Shown here one piece after another: positions 9,045 through 18,313 of a stretch of 64,000 nt of DNA. A program made the position numbers and the translations under genes. The DNA is from Galactobacter valiniphilus (GTDB lineage: Bacteria; Actinomycetota; Actinomycetes; Actinomycetales; Micrococcaceae). The stretch spans positions 80,993 to 144,992 of the forward strand of contig NZ_QQXK01000006.1 in NCBI RefSeq assembly GCF_003575975.1. Reading direction: 5' to 3'. The notes beneath the pieces are model-generated. The model did not search any database. It worked only from the letters and a program-made list of their open reading frames with translations, and was not told where the DNA came from. Position 1 is the first letter of the stretch; each line of letters starts with the position of its first letter.

Positions 9045-11072
9045 GTGACGCTGCTTGAGGGGATTCACTCCCCGCGGGACCTGCGCTCCCTTGGGCGCGA
9101 GGAGCTCGCGACCTTGGCTCAGGAGATCCGCGATTTCCTCATCTCTCACGTGGCCAGGACGGGCGGCCACCTCGGCCCCAATCTCGGTGTCGTCGAGCTG
9201 ACGCTTGCCCTGCACCGCGTGTTCGATTCGCCGAACGACACCCTCGTCTTCGACACGGGCCACCAGTCCTACGTGCACAAGCTCGTGACGGGCCGGCAGA
9301 ACTTCGACACCCTGCGCCACGAGGGCGGGATGTCCGGCTATCCCTCGCGCTCCGAGTCGGAGCACGACGTCGTGGAGTCCTCTCACGCTTCGAGCTCGCT
9401 CGCGTGGGTGGACGGGATTTCCCGCGCCAGGGCGCTGGCGGGGGAGACGGACCGCTGGACGGTCGGCGTCATCGGCGACGGCGCCCTGACGGGCGGCATG
9501 GCGTGGGAGGCCCTCAACAACATCGCCGCCGATCCCGAGCGCCACGCCGTGATCGTCGTCAACGACAACGGCCGCTCGTACGCCCCCACGGTGGGTGGTC
9601 TGGCCCGCACCATGCAGGGCATCTCCGGCACGGTGGGGCGCAAGATCGACAAGGTCCGCGTCTCGCGTCCGTACGAGGACACGATGCGCTTCCTCAAGCA
9701 GCGCCTGAAGGACGGCAACGCCTTCTCGCAATTCACCTACAAGTCCCTGCACGCCGCCAAGGCGGGCATCAAGGACTGGTGGGCGCCGCAAGGGCTCTTC
9801 GCCGACCTCGGCATCAAGTACATCGGTCCAGTGGATGGGCATAATCAGGCCGAGGTGGAGGAGGCGCTCTCCGCCGCCAAGGCCTTCGGCGGCCCCGTGA
9901 TCGTCCACGTCATCACGCAGAAGGGGCACGGCTACGCGCCGGCCGTCGAGGACGAGGACGATCAGTTCCACGCCGTCGGCGTCATCGATCCCGCCACGGG
10001 CAAGCCGCTCAAGGCCTCCTCCGGCCCGTCCTGGACGTCGGTGTTCGGCCACGAGCTCGCCGACATCGCGGACGAGCGCCCCGACATCGTGGGCATCACG
10101 GGGGCCATGCTCATCCCGGTGGGTCTCTCGGCCATGAAGGAGCGCCACCCGGAGCGCGTCATCGACGTGGGCATCGCCGAGCAGCACGCCGTGGCCTCGG
10201 CCGCCGGCCTCGCGTTCGGCGGCTTCCACCCCGTCGTGGCGGTCTACGCCACCTTCCTGAACCGCGCCTACGACCAGCTGCTCATGGACGTGGCGCTGCA
10301 CCGGGCCGGCGTCACCTTTGTGCTCGACCGCGCCGGCGTCACTGGCCCGGACGGCGCGAGCCACCATGGCATGTGGGACATGGCGCTCGTGCAGACGATC
10401 CCCGGCCTGCACCTCGCCGCCCCGCGCGATCCCGGGCGGCTGCGCGAGCTGCTGCGCGAGGCAGTGGCGATCGCCGACGCCCCGAGCGTCCTGCGCTTCC
10501 CCAAGGGCACGGCCGGCGCCGACATCCCGGCGATCGCCCGCACCGTGGACGGCGTGGACGTCCTCGCCGACTCGGGCGAGGAGGAGCCGGACGTGCTGCT
10601 CGTCGCCGTGGGTGCCTTCGCCGAGCTCGCGCTCGACGTCGCGGCCCGGCTGAAGGACCAGGGCATCAGCTCCACCGTGGTTGACCCCCGCTGGGTGCTT
10701 CCGGTTCCCCGCTCCGTCATCGACATGGCGGACCGCCACCGCCTCGTGGTCACGCTGGAGGACGGCGTGCGCGCCGGCGGCGTGGGCGCTCGCCTGCGCC
10801 AGGAGATGCGCGCGGCCGGCGTGGACACGGGCCTGAACGAGGTCGGCCTGCCGGACGAGTTCCTCGACCACGGCACGCGCGAGCAGGTGCTGAACCGCGT
10901 GGGTGTGAGTGCCCAGCAGATCACGCAGGACGTCGTGGCCCAGGTGCTCGGCACCAAGGTCCCGCGCGCCAGGCCCGTGGGCCAGCGGGCGGCGAACGGC
11001 GCCCTGCCAGTGGTCCCGCTCTTCCCGCCGGCTGGCCCGGCCGCTTCGGCGGAGAAGGACGCCGACGCGTGA
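9045..11072 (+). CDS. dxs: 1-deoxy-D-xylulose-5-phosphate synthase
   Basis: A 675-residue thiamine-diphosphate enzyme that condenses pyruvate and glyceraldehyde-3-phosphate to DXP, the first step of MEP isoprenoid synthesis. Motifs: GHQSYVHKLVTGR, the TPP/Mg site GDGALTGGMAWEALNN...VVNDNG, and the catalytic transketolase block VGIAEQHAVASAAGLAFGG. The C-terminal transketolase domain includes DRAGVTGPDGASHHG and RWVLP. GTG 9045 is chosen because GGAAGGA lies ten bases upstream, and homologues start at about this MTLLE. The tail (about 50 residues, Ala/Pro-rich) is longer than in E. coli Dxs. The stop overlaps the next gene (GTGA). Confidence 0.97.
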   Translation: MTLLEGIHSPRDLRSLGREELATLAQEIRDFLISHVARTGGHLGPNLGVVELTLALHRVFDSPNDTLVFDTGHQSYVHKLVTGRQNFDTLRHEGGMSGYPSRSESEHDVVESSHASSSLAWVDGISRARALAGETDRWTVGVIGDGALTGGMAWEALNNIAADPERHAVIVVNDNGRSYAPTVGGLARTMQGISGTVGRKIDKVRVSRPYEDTMRFLKQRLKDGNAFSQFTYKSLHAAKAGIKDWWAPQGLFADLGIKYIGPVDGHNQAEVEEALSAAKAFGGPVIVHVITQKGHGYAPAVEDEDDQFHAVGVIDPATGKPLKASSGPSWTSVFGHELADIADERPDIVGITGAMLIPVGLSAMKERHPERVIDVGIAEQHAVASAAGLAFGGFHPVVAVYATFLNRAYDQLLMDVALHRAGVTFVLDRAGVTGPDGASHHGMWDMALVQTIPGLHLAAPRDPGRLRELLREAVAIADAPSVLRFPKGTAGADIPAIARTVDGVDVLADSGEEEPDVLLVAVGAFAELALDVAARLKDQGISSTVVDPRWVLPVPRSVIDMADRHRLVVTLEDGVRAGGVGARLRQEMRAAGVDTGLNEVGLPDEFLDHGTREQVLNRVGVSAQQITQDVVAQVLGTKVPRARPVGQRAANGALPVVPLFPPAGPAASAEKDADA

Positions 11073-11659
11073 GCGCCCCCCAGGGCCTGCCCCGGCGCCC
11101 CGTGAGCTTCACCGCGGGCGAGACCGTGGTGACGCGCGCCTGGAAGCACGACGGCCAGGCTCATTGGGTGGTCCCGGGGCTCGCCCTCGGCTCGGACGAG
11201 CACGGCGAGTGGATCTACCAGCCGGCTGGCAGTTTCATCGCCCGCCCCGGCATGGCGTTTTTTGCCCGTTCGGACGCCGTGACGCTCTCGCCCGCGTCGG
11301 GGGAGTGGCTCGCCACCTTCCACTCCGGCGAGGACCGCAACGGCCTGTTGCTCTACATCGACCTCTCGACGGCCATCGGCTGGGCGCCGCTCGGCCCGCG
11401 CGGCCACGAGCTGCACTCGATCGACATGGACCTCGACGTCGTGGAGCGCGCCGGGCGCGGCATCTATCTCGACGACGAGGACGAGTTCGAGGAACACCGG
11501 GTGGCCTTCGGTTACCCGGACGAGCTGACCTCGGCCATCGCGGCCGAGGCCCAGGACCTCTTGGCCCGCGTGGCCGCCCGCCAGGCGCCCTTCGACGGCG
11601 CCGCGCTGAGTCGCTTCGATCAGGGCCGCGCCCTGCTCGACGCCGCCTCGGCTCGCTGA
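11069..11659 (+). CDS. DUF402 family protein
   Basis: A 196-residue soluble protein starting at a GTG that overlaps the dxs stop. The DUF402 core is visible as LLYIDLSTAIGW...HELHSIDMDLDVVERAGRGIYLDDEDEFEEHR, an acidic metal-binding-like block typical of the family, whose characterised members include phosphatase/diphosphatase-like proteins (Ntdp) and FomD-like enzymes. Activity here is only inferred. Translational coupling to dxs suggests co-expression but not necessarily a shared pathway. Confidence 0.75.
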   Translation: MSAPQGLPRRPVSFTAGETVVTRAWKHDGQAHWVVPGLALGSDEHGEWIYQPAGSFIARPGMAFFARSDAVTLSPASGEWLATFHSGEDRNGLLLYIDLSTAIGWAPLGPRGHELHSIDMDLDVVERAGRGIYLDDEDEFEEHRVAFGYPDELTSAIAAEAQDLLARVAARQAPFDGAALSRFDQGRALLDAASAR

Positions 11660-11688
11660 CACTTTTTCCCCACCGAAAGGCACCTTCG

Positions 11689-12279
11689 ATGCCCATCCTG
11701 CGCAGCTACCGCACCGACGAGGACGGCCAGCTCTCCTTCCGCGAGGCCTGGTACGACGAGGAGGTCGCGCAGTTTGTCATCAACCGCGGCCCCGTCGGCC
11801 ACCTCTCCGAGACGCCCGTCGTCGAGGACGACGTCACCCCGGAGGCCGGCGAGGCGCTCCTCGAGGCCTTCGAGGAGGCCTGCCAGGAGGACGGCTACCG
11901 CGAGCTGGGCCAGGACGAGCAGTTCTGGCTGTACGTGCGCTTCCCGTCCAAGACGGCCGGCGGCTCACCCCGTGAGCACAGCCTGCGCGACGCAGTGGTC
12001 GGCGGCCTGACGGGCCACCTGGCCTGGCGCGGCCTCGGCACGGTGGAGGGCTCCGTCTTCGGCCCCGGCCGCCTGACGATCGCCGTCCTGACGCCCGAGC
12101 CCAAGGGCGCGCTCAAGGCCACGATCTCCTGCCTGCGCGAGGTCGCGAAGTCGGACCTGACCAAGGCCGTCATCGCGGTGGCCCCCGGTGCCGAGCCGTC
12201 CGCCGCCAAGATCAAGCACCCGCTGCCCGCCGAGGGCGACTTCCCCGTGGACGAGCTGCCGGAGGCGGAGGAGGCCTGA
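11689..12279 (+). CDS. Conserved hypothetical protein, acidic, 196 residues
   Basis: A soluble acidic protein beginning MPILRSYRTDEDGQLSFREAWYD and ending in a Glu-rich tail. No signal peptide or membrane segment. It resembles uncharacterised actinobacterial proteins found next to dxs, but I recognise no catalytic motif. The 29-base gap to the DUF402 gene contains the weak ribosome site GAAAGG, so it is probably the third gene of the dxs transcript. Only one Cys (ATISCLREV). The function is unknown. Confidence 0.7.
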   Translation: MPILRSYRTDEDGQLSFREAWYDEEVAQFVINRGPVGHLSETPVVEDDVTPEAGEALLEAFEEACQEDGYRELGQDEQFWLYVRFPSKTAGGSPREHSLRDAVVGGLTGHLAWRGLGTVEGSVFGPGRLTIAVLTPEPKGALKATISCLREVAKSDLTKAVIAVAPGAEPSAAKIKHPLPAEGDFPVDELPEAEEA

Positions 12280-12318
12280 GCCTTCAGGCACACCCCGTTC
12301 GTGCGTAGGATGCGCGGC

Positions 12319-13032
12319 ATGCCCCAGCGCCGCCGACCCGCCCTCGCGGAGGCCAGGGGCGGAGGGAGCCGCGATCTTCCGGGCGGTGGCCGCGCGGAGG
12401 GAACGCTCGTCGTGGCTCCGGACGCCCCGCGGGAACTCATGCTGGAGTTGGCTGCCCGCGCCCAGGGGTATGTGCCCTCGGGTCCAGGGCCGCGAAGGAT
12501 GACGACGGTCGTCATCGAGCACGGCGACGACGCGGTCGAGGTCGGCGATTCCGCCGAGGTGGCCGCGGCCCGGATCGACGGGCTCCTGGCCCTGAGCGGG
12601 GAGGGCCAGGTCGGCGAGATCAGCATCGGGACCGGCGCCGGGGACGAACGGGTCGAGGTGCGGGCGCAGGACACGCTGCTCTGCCAGCAGCCGGCGCTCT
12701 TCGAGCGGGTGCGCTCCCTGTCGATTCCGCGGGCCACCGGCAGCGGGCCCCTCGGCGTGGCGCTGTTTGCCTACGGCACCGCGCCGGTGCTCTCGGCCAA
12801 GGCCGGGGCGGCCCTTCCGTCCCCCGCTGTGGCGGCCTGGGAACGGCTCTGCCCGCCCGGCGAACCGGTGAACAGCCTGAGGCTGATCGACGACACCTTG
12901 AGCGTCGAGGCGATTCAGGCCTCGGACCTCCCGGCGGTGCGCTCTCGCCTGCTTGAGGGAAGCCTCGCCGGCCTCAAGATCAAGCTTGGCTACATCGGCA
13001 AGCAGCCGGTGTTGTGGGACCCGGCGGGCTGA
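12319..13032 (+). CDS. Hypothetical protein, 237 residues
   Basis: I do not recognise a family. The first 30 residues are Arg/Gly-rich; the rest is soluble with a mixed alpha/beta look (TLVVAPDAPRELMLELAARAQGYVP, TTVVIEHGDDAVEVGDSAEVAAARIDGLLAL). The chosen ATG 12319 is seven bases downstream of a TAGGAT box (12306-12311), fitting leaderless transcription as in several other genes here; an in-frame start at 12301 would precede that box. It lies between the dxs group and an aldo/keto reductase, each with its own promoter. Confidence 0.6.
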   Translation: MPQRRRPALAEARGGGSRDLPGGGRAEGTLVVAPDAPRELMLELAARAQGYVPSGPGPRRMTTVVIEHGDDAVEVGDSAEVAAARIDGLLALSGEGQVGEISIGTGAGDERVEVRAQDTLLCQQPALFERVRSLSIPRATGSGPLGVALFAYGTAPVLSAKAGAALPSPAVAAWERLCPPGEPVNSLRLIDDTLSVEAIQASDLPAVRSRLLEGSLAGLKIKLGYIGKQPVLWDPAG

Positions 13033-13071
13033 GACCGACGCTCGGTCGCCCTCCTGGCTAGGCTGAGGGGC

Positions 13072-14055
13072 ATGAGCGAGATGAACTATGTGCACCTGGG
13101 CAAGAGCGGCCTCGTGGTCTCCGAGATCGGCCTCGGCTGCAACAACCTGGGTCGCCCCGGCACCGCCACCCTGACGCAGGAGGGCACCGACGCGGTGGTC
13201 CACGCGGCCATCGACGCCGGCGTGACCCTGTTCGACACGGCCGACATGTACGGCGCGGAGCCCGGCCTCTCGGAGACGCGGCTCGGCGCCGCCCTGCGGG
13301 GCCGCCGCGACGAGGTCGTCGTCGCCACCAAGTTCGGCATGGACGCCGGGACCGCGAACGGCCTCGACTTCGGGGCGCGCGGTTCCCGCCGCTACATCAT
13401 GCAGGCCGTCGAGGCCTCGCTCACGCGCCTGCAGACCGACCACATCGATCTGTACCAGTTCCACACGCCGGACCCGGGCACGCCCATCGAGGAGACGCTC
13501 GCCGCCCTCGACACCCTCGTGCAGCAGGGCAAGGTCCGCTACCTCGGGCACTCGAATCGCGCCGGATGGCAGATCGCCGAGGCCGAGTTTGTGGCCCGCG
13601 AGCTGGGCGTCGAGCGCTTCATCAGCGCCCAGAACCACTACAACCTGCTGGACCGCCGGGCCGAGCTCGAGGTGCTGCCCGCCTCCCGCGCCTACGGGCT
13701 GGGCGTGCTTCCGTACTTCCCGCTGGCCAACGGCCTGCTCACTGGTAAGTACTCGGAGGGCGTGGCGCCCGAGGGCTCGCGCCTCACCCACTCCCGCAAG
13801 GAGTACCTCGCGAACGCCGACTTCGAGCAGCTGCGGGCCTTCGGGGCCTTCGCCCGGGACCGCGGCCTGAGCGAGATCTCCGTGGCCTTCGCCTGGCTCC
13901 TGGCCCAGGCCCCCGTGGCCTCGGTCATCGCCGGCGCGACCCGCCCGGAGCAGATCCGCGAGAATGCGACGGCGGGTGCCGCCCGGCTGAGCGCCGAGGA
14001 CCTCGGCGAGCTGGACGCGCTCTTCCCGCCCGCCGCCAAGATCGCCCTCTTCTAA
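13072..14055 (+). CDS. Aldo/keto reductase
   Basis: A 327-residue NADPH-dependent aldo/keto reductase of the (beta/alpha)8-barrel type. The catalytic tetrad is visible: Asp and Tyr in LFDTADMYGAEPGLSE (about residues 61-76), Lys in VVVATKFG (about 88), and His in LYQFHTPDPGTP (about 130). The C-terminal cofactor loop is SVIAGATRPEQIRENA. Substrates of this subgroup (YajO/IolS-like) are not predictable. TAGGCT at 13059-13064 lies seven bases before the ATG, suggesting its own leaderless promoter. Confidence 0.92.
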   Translation: MSEMNYVHLGKSGLVVSEIGLGCNNLGRPGTATLTQEGTDAVVHAAIDAGVTLFDTADMYGAEPGLSETRLGAALRGRRDEVVVATKFGMDAGTANGLDFGARGSRRYIMQAVEASLTRLQTDHIDLYQFHTPDPGTPIEETLAALDTLVQQGKVRYLGHSNRAGWQIAEAEFVARELGVERFISAQNHYNLLDRRAELEVLPASRAYGLGVLPYFPLANGLLTGKYSEGVAPEGSRLTHSRKEYLANADFEQLRAFGAFARDRGLSEISVAFAWLLAQAPVASVIAGATRPEQIRENATAGAARLSAEDLGELDALFPPAAKIALF

Positions 14056-14086
14056 GAGCAAGGGCCCGACGCCGCCCGCTTGCCTG

Positions 14087-14123
14087 GGGCGTCTCCCCGC
14101 GCCCAGGGCGCGGGGAGACGCCC
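14087..14123. terminator. Terminator-like hairpin after aldo/keto reductase
   Basis: Stem GGGCGTCTCCCCGCGCCC / GGGCGCGGGGAGACGCCC with almost no loop (A). No T-run follows. It separates the reductase from the ftsE leader; bases 14124-14294 hold no gene that I can support. Confidence 0.65.
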
Positions 14124-14294
14124 GGGCCCCACTCGACGTCGGGCAATTCACAGCGAGGCGGAGCCGACACGCACCCCAATGGTCACGGGCGGATTACGGC
14201 CGGCCACTAGAGTGACGAGGGCCGGCGCCTCTCTTCCCCGACCCGCCGCACCATCATGTCGCGCGCCGGCGGCCGGTGCGGGAGTGTGGCTCCC

Positions 14295-15050
14295 ATGATC
14301 AGATTCGACCATGTCACCAAGGTCTACGACGCCCCGGACAAGCCGGCGCTCAACGGCGTCGACCTCGAGGTGGACCGCGGCGACTTTGCCTTCCTCGTGG
14401 GCGCCTCCGGCTCCGGCAAGTCAACCTTCATCCGGCTGGTCCTGCGCGAGGAGCGCGCCACGCGCGGCTCCGTGCACGTCGCCGGCACGAACGTCGACGC
14501 GCTGGCCTCGTGGAAGGTGCCGCGCCTGCGCCGCAACATCGGCGTGGTGTTCCAGGACTTCCGCCTGCTGCCGCAGAAGACCGTGTTCGCAAACGTCGCC
14601 TTCGCCATGCAGGTGATCGGCAAGTCCCGCGCCATGATCAAGGAGACCGTCCCGCAGGTCCTGGAGACCGTGGGGCTGCGCGAGAAGGCCGGCCGCCTTC
14701 CGCACGAGCTCTCCGGCGGCGAGCAGCAGCGCGTGGCGATCGCCCGCGCCGTCGTGAACCGCCCGGCGATCCTCCTGGCCGACGAGCCCACGGGCAACCT
14801 CGACCCCGAGACGAGCCGCGGGATCATGGAGATCCTCGAGACGATCAACCAGAACGGCACGACCGTGGTCATGGCCACGCACGACGACGAGATCGTGAAC
14901 CGCATGCGCAAGCGCGTCATCGAGCTGGACCACGGCAAGGTCATCCGCGACGAGCGCGGCGGCGAGTACCACGCGGTGGGGGACCGTCTCGTGCTGCCCT
15001 CCGCCGGCCAGGCCATCGCCCCGTTCGACTCCGAGGAGGATGAGCTGTGA
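14295..15050 (+). CDS. ftsE: Cell division ATP-binding protein FtsE
   Basis: A 251-residue ABC ATPase. Walker [10 protein letters not shown] (about residues 36-44), signature LSGGEQQR, Walker [19 protein letters not shown] and the H-loop VVMATHDDE are all present. FtsE powers FtsX to activate peptidoglycan hydrolases at the division site; the hydrolase is probably the LytM protein encoded two genes downstream. ATG 14295 gives the usual FtsE N-terminus [12 protein letters not shown]. The last codons overlap the ftsX start (GTGA). The C-terminus is about 25 residues longer than in E. coli FtsE, as is common in actinobacteria. Confidence 0.96.
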   Translation: MIRFDHVTKVYDAPDKPALNGVDLEVDRGDFAFLVGASGSGKSTFIRLVLREERATRGSVHVAGTNVDALASWKVPRLRRNIGVVFQDFRLLPQKTVFANVAFAMQVIGKSRAMIKETVPQVLETVGLREKAGRLPHELSGGEQQRVAIARAVVNRPAILLADEPTGNLDPETSRGIMEILETINQNGTTVVMATHDDEIVNRMRKRVIELDHGKVIRDERGGEYHAVGDRLVLPSAGQAIAPFDSEEDEL

Positions 15051-15979
15051 AGCTCTCGTTCATGCTCTCCGAGATCGCCTCGGGGCTGCGCCGCAATCTC
15101 TCCATGGTGGTCTCGGTCATCCTGGTCACCTTCGTCTCGCTGACCTTCGTCGGCTCCGCCGCGCTGCTGCAGTCGCAGGTGGGCAAGATGAAGGGCTACT
15201 GGTACGACAAGGTGCAGGTCGCCATCTACCTCTGCTCGCCCAACCCCGAGACGGCCAATTGCGCCGTGGGAGGCGACGGCAAGTACGCGGCGGCCACCGC
15301 CGAGCAGACCAAGGGCATCGAGGAGGTGCTCAACTCCGCCGAGCTCAAGCCCTACGTCGAGTCCTTCCAGTACGAGTCGCAGGAGGACGCGTACAAGAAC
15401 TTCCAGGAGCAGTTCGGCAATCGCTCGATGGCCGACTCGGTCAAGCCCGAGCAGCTGCCCGCCTCCTTCCGCGTCAAGCTCGTGGACCCCGAGAAGTACG
15501 ACGTGATCAACGAACGCTTCTCCTCGCTCCCGGGCGTGGACACGGTCGTTGACCAGCGCCAGTACCTCAACACGGTCTTCGGCATCATCAACACGGCCTC
15601 GCTCGTGGCGGTCATCATCGCCGCGGTGATGCTGGTCTGCGCCGTGCTGCTGGTGGCCACGACCATCCGGCTCTCGGCGTTCACGCGCCGCAGGGAGACG
15701 GGCATCATGCGCCTCGTTGGCGCCTCGAAGGCCGTCATCCAGACGCCGTTTGTGCTTGAGGGCGTGATTGCCTCGGCGATTGGCGCGATTCTGGCTTCCG
15801 GTGTGCTCTGGGCAGTGCTCCAATTTGTGGTCCAGGATCGGCTGGCCCAGCAGAACCTCAACATGGCCTTTATCGATCCGAGCGAGATGCTCTGGGTGGC
15901 CCCCGGGCTGCTGATAGTGGGAGTTCTCTTGGCGTGGGGCTCGTCCCTGCTAACCTTGAGGCGCTACCTGAAGGTCTGA
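15047..15979 (+). CDS. ftsX: Cell division protein FtsX, permease-like
   Basis: A 310-residue membrane partner of FtsE. Topology fits the family: a short cytosolic N-terminus, TM1 ([24 protein letters not shown]), a large extracytoplasmic domain of about 120 residues with two Cys ([17 protein letters not shown], reading [15 protein letters not shown]) that may form a disulfide, then three C-terminal TMs (FtsX/MacB domain). It starts at GTG 15047 overlapping ftsE. The external loop is expected to contact the coiled-coil hydrolase encoded next. Confidence 0.95.
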   Translation: MKLSFMLSEIASGLRRNLSMVVSVILVTFVSLTFVGSAALLQSQVGKMKGYWYDKVQVAIYLCSPNPETANCAVGGDGKYAAATAEQTKGIEEVLNSAELKPYVESFQYESQEDAYKNFQEQFGNRSMADSVKPEQLPASFRVKLVDPEKYDVINERFSSLPGVDTVVDQRQYLNTVFGIINTASLVAVIIAAVMLVCAVLLVATTIRLSAFTRRRETGIMRLVGASKAVIQTPFVLEGVIASAIGAILASGVLWAVLQFVVQDRLAQQNLNMAFIDPSEMLWVAPGLLIVGVLLAWGSSLLTLRRYLKV

Positions 15980-16047
15980 CCCTGTCCAGCCAGTCCAGGT
16001 AGCAATCCCGGTGCCGTTCGCGCGGTACCGGGGGAAAGGAAGCACCC

Positions 16048-17502
16048 GTGAGTGAGACCACCCGCCACCCGTTGGCCCGTGCCGTCCTGACCGGCGCCCT
16101 CGTGAGCGTCTTCGGCTTGGGCCTGGGCATCACGCCTGTGCACGCCGACAAACTCGATGACAAGAAGGACCAGATCGAGCAGCAGATCCAGGGATCCGAG
16201 GAGGATCTCGAGGACCTGAACTCGACGCTCGCCGCCGCGGCCAAGAAGCTCAAGGAATACCAGGACAAGCTCCCCGCCGCGCAGCAGCGCCTCGCCGCCG
16301 CGGAGGCCGCCGTCACCACGGCGCGCTCCAAGGTCGAGGCCCTGCAGGCGCGGCTGTCCGAGGCGCAGGCCTCGCGCACCGAACTCTCCGAGGCCCGCGC
16401 CAAGCGCGCCCAGCGGGGAACGGACGCGCAGGCCATGGTCGGCCAGATCGCGGCCAACGCCTACCGCACGGGCGGTGCCTCGTCCGTGAGCGGCAATCTC
16501 GACGTGCTCTTCTCCGGCGAGGATCCGCAGGTCGTGGCCGGCTCGCTTGAGATCGCGAGCCGCGTCATGCAGGCGCAGAACAAGACCATCGGGACGCTGC
16601 GCGAGCAACAGGCCCAGGACGCCAACGACGCCGCGCGCCTCAAGGCCGTGGAGGAACAGATCGCCGATCTGAAGTCCCAGGCCGAGCAGGCACTGGCCCA
16701 GCAGAAGAGCGCCCGCGACACGGCCCAGGCCGCGAAGGACGAGGTCGACAAGATCCTGGCGGACACCGCGAGCGCGCAGGGCACGCTCAAGGACCAGATC
16801 GCCGACGTACAGGGCAAGCTGGAGCAGCAGAAGAAGGACCAAGCGGACGTCAACGCGCAGATCAAGGAGCGCCAGGAGCGCCTCAAGCGCGAGGCGGAGG
16901 CGCGCGCCAAGAAGGCGGCGGCGGAGGCCGCTGCCAAGCGCAAGGCTGCTCAGGCGGCGGCGAAGAAGAAGGCTGCAAACGCCGCCAAGCTCGCCGCGGA
17001 GGCAGACGCCGCCGAGACGAACGCCAGCGCCGCCAAGGACGATGCCACGCCGTCGGGCTCGTACAATGAGTCCTCGTGGGGCCTCATCGTTCCCGCGGAC
17101 CCGGCTGGCTACATCACCTCGGGCTACGGCTGGCGCCCCACGCCGGCCGGCACCATCGACTACGGAGGGGCCGGAGGCTACGTGCACGCCGGCCTCGACT
17201 GGGGCTTCGGCGGGCGCTGCGGCCTGCCCATCAAGGCCGCCGCCGCCGGCACGGTCGAGTGGGCAGGGTGGAAGGGAACGCACGGCCAGATCGTGTCGAT
17301 CGACCATAAGATCACCAAGGGGCACGCGCTCACGACCAACTACAACCACATGTCGCGGGTGGCGGTGCGCGTGGGCCAGAAGGTCAAGCAGGGCCAGGTG
17401 ATCGGCTACGTGGGCACCACGGGCAACTCGACCGGCTGCCACCTGCACTTCGAGACGGTCGTGGACGGCTCCACGGTGAACCCGGCTCGCCTGCTGCACT
17501 AA
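16048..17502 (+). CDS. Secreted M23/LytM peptidoglycan hydrolase with coiled coils (EnvC/RipC-like partner of FtsEX)
   Basis: A 484-residue protein with a Sec signal peptide (ends near HADKLDDK, residue 33). Long Ala/Glu/Lys/Gln heptad-rich coiled coils span about residues 35-325, including a Lys/Ala-rich stretch. The C-terminal LytM domain has both zinc-ligand motifs, HAGLDWG (H-x3-D) and HLHFE (H-x-H), so it looks catalytically active rather than degenerate. Position directly after ftsX and the coiled-coil/peptidase layout match FtsX-activated cell-separation hydrolases. GTG 16048 is preceded by GGGGGAAAGGAAG. Confidence 0.93.
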   Translation: MSETTRHPLARAVLTGALVSVFGLGLGITPVHADKLDDKKDQIEQQIQGSEEDLEDLNSTLAAAAKKLKEYQDKLPAAQQRLAAAEAAVTTARSKVEALQARLSEAQASRTELSEARAKRAQRGTDAQAMVGQIAANAYRTGGASSVSGNLDVLFSGEDPQVVAGSLEIASRVMQAQNKTIGTLREQQAQDANDAARLKAVEEQIADLKSQAEQALAQQKSARDTAQAAKDEVDKILADTASAQGTLKDQIADVQGKLEQQKKDQADVNAQIKERQERLKREAEARAKKAAAEAAAKRKAAQAAAKKKAANAAKLAAEADAAETNASAAKDDATPSGSYNESSWGLIVPADPAGYITSGYGWRPTPAGTIDYGGAGGYVHAGLDWGFGGRCGLPIKAAAAGTVEWAGWKGTHGQIVSIDHKITKGHALTTNYNHMSRVAVRVGQKVKQGQVIGYVGTTGNSTGCHLHFETVVDGSTVNPARLLH

Positions 17503-17521
17503 AGGGAACAGCACCAGCCAG

Positions 17522-17569
17522 AGCGCGACGGCGGCGGCGCACCAAAAGGTGCGCCGCCGCCGTCGCGCT
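17522..17569. terminator. Strong terminator hairpin after the LytM hydrolase
   Basis: Perfect 22-bp stem beginning AGCGCGACGGCGGCGGCGCA and its complement around an AAAA loop. Ends the ftsEX-hydrolase operon. Confidence 0.85.
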
Positions 17570-17628
17570 GTGGGGCCCTCGTCTGGCGCGCCCGCGCGGC
17601 ACTGCCCCGGCGGCGCGGCGAAGGTGAG

Positions 17629-17634
17629 TAGGAT
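17629..17634 (+). promoter_or_regulatory. -10 box of smpB promoter
   Basis: TAGGAT, 51 bases before the smpB ATG; the leader carries GAGAGGAGGA at 17671-17680. It gives smpB a promoter independent of ftsEX. Confidence 0.5.
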
Positions 17635-17685
17635 GGATGCTTCCGCGCCGAGCGCGGAAACCACGGCATGGAGAGGAGGAAAGCC

Positions 17686-18180
17686 ATGGGAAAGAAGAAG
17701 GACGACGACTCCCGCAACAAGGTCGTCGCGAGCAACCGCAAGGCGCGTCACGACTACGCCCTGCTGGATGAATACGAGGCGGGCATGGTGCTCACGGGCA
17801 CCGAGGTGAAGTCGCTGCGCGAGGGCAAGGCCTCGCTCATCGACGGCTTCTGCACGTTCTACCGTGACGAGCTCTATGTCGAGGGCGTCTACATCCCGGA
17901 GTACCTCAACGGCTCCTGGACCAACCACGCCGCGCGCCGCCGCCGCAAGCTGCTGCTGCACCGCGACGAGCTCAACAAGATCCAGCGCAAGTCCGAGGAA
18001 TCGGGCCTGACGATCGTGCCGCTGTCCCTGTACTTCAAGGACGGGCGCGCCAAGCTGCAGATCGCGGTGGCGCGAGGCAAGCGCGAGTACGACAAGCGCC
18101 AGACGCTGCGCGAGAAGCAGGACAACCGCGAGGCGCAGCGCGCCATGCGGGCCCGCAATCGCGGCTCAGACGCCGAGTAG
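17686..18180 (+). CDS. smpB: SsrA-binding protein SmpB
   Basis: A 164-residue RNA-binding protein that delivers tmRNA to stalled ribosomes. Core motifs: NRKARHDYALLDEYEAGMVLTGTEVKSLR, EGVYIPEY, RKLLLHRDEL, and the basic tail LREKQDNREAQRAMRARNR that inserts into the mRNA channel. ATG 17686 is preferred over the ATG at 17668 because the excellent ribosome site GAGGAGGA lies between them. It sits directly upstream of ssrA, its RNA partner. Confidence 0.97.
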   Translation: MGKKKDDDSRNKVVASNRKARHDYALLDEYEAGMVLTGTEVKSLREGKASLIDGFCTFYRDELYVEGVYIPEYLNGSWTNHAARRRRKLLLHRDELNKIQRKSEESGLTIVPLSLYFKDGRAKLQIAVARGKREYDKRQTLREKQDNREAQRAMRARNRGSDAE

Positions 18181-18216
18181 GACGCCGGCCCGTCCGCGTG
18201 GGCTTCCCCAGCGAGG

Positions 18217-18247
18217 GGAATGAAGTGTGGGGGAGCGGGGTTATACT
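18217..18247 (+). promoter_or_regulatory. Putative SigH/SigR promoter (GGAAT-N18-GTT) overlapping a TATACT -10 box, upstream of tmRNA
   Basis: GGAAT at 18217-18221 and GTT at 18240-18242 are separated by exactly 18 bases, the consensus for redox sigma factors SigR/SigH. The GTT runs into TATACT (18242-18247), which could serve as a housekeeping -10 box. A transcript from here would carry a leader of about 60 bases that RNase P would remove to form the mature tmRNA 5' end. Confidence 0.6.
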
Positions 18248-18313
18248 CTTTGTACCCATCCGGTTCGCCGGGCGGGCGGATTCCCCTCTCGAGGGGTCTT
18301 GGAAATTCAATAC

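Noticed and set aside
12301..12318. Upstream in-frame start (GTG 12301) for the hypothetical gene at 12319
   Set aside because: It precedes the TAGGAT -10 box, so the codons before 12319 would not be transcribed from that promoter.
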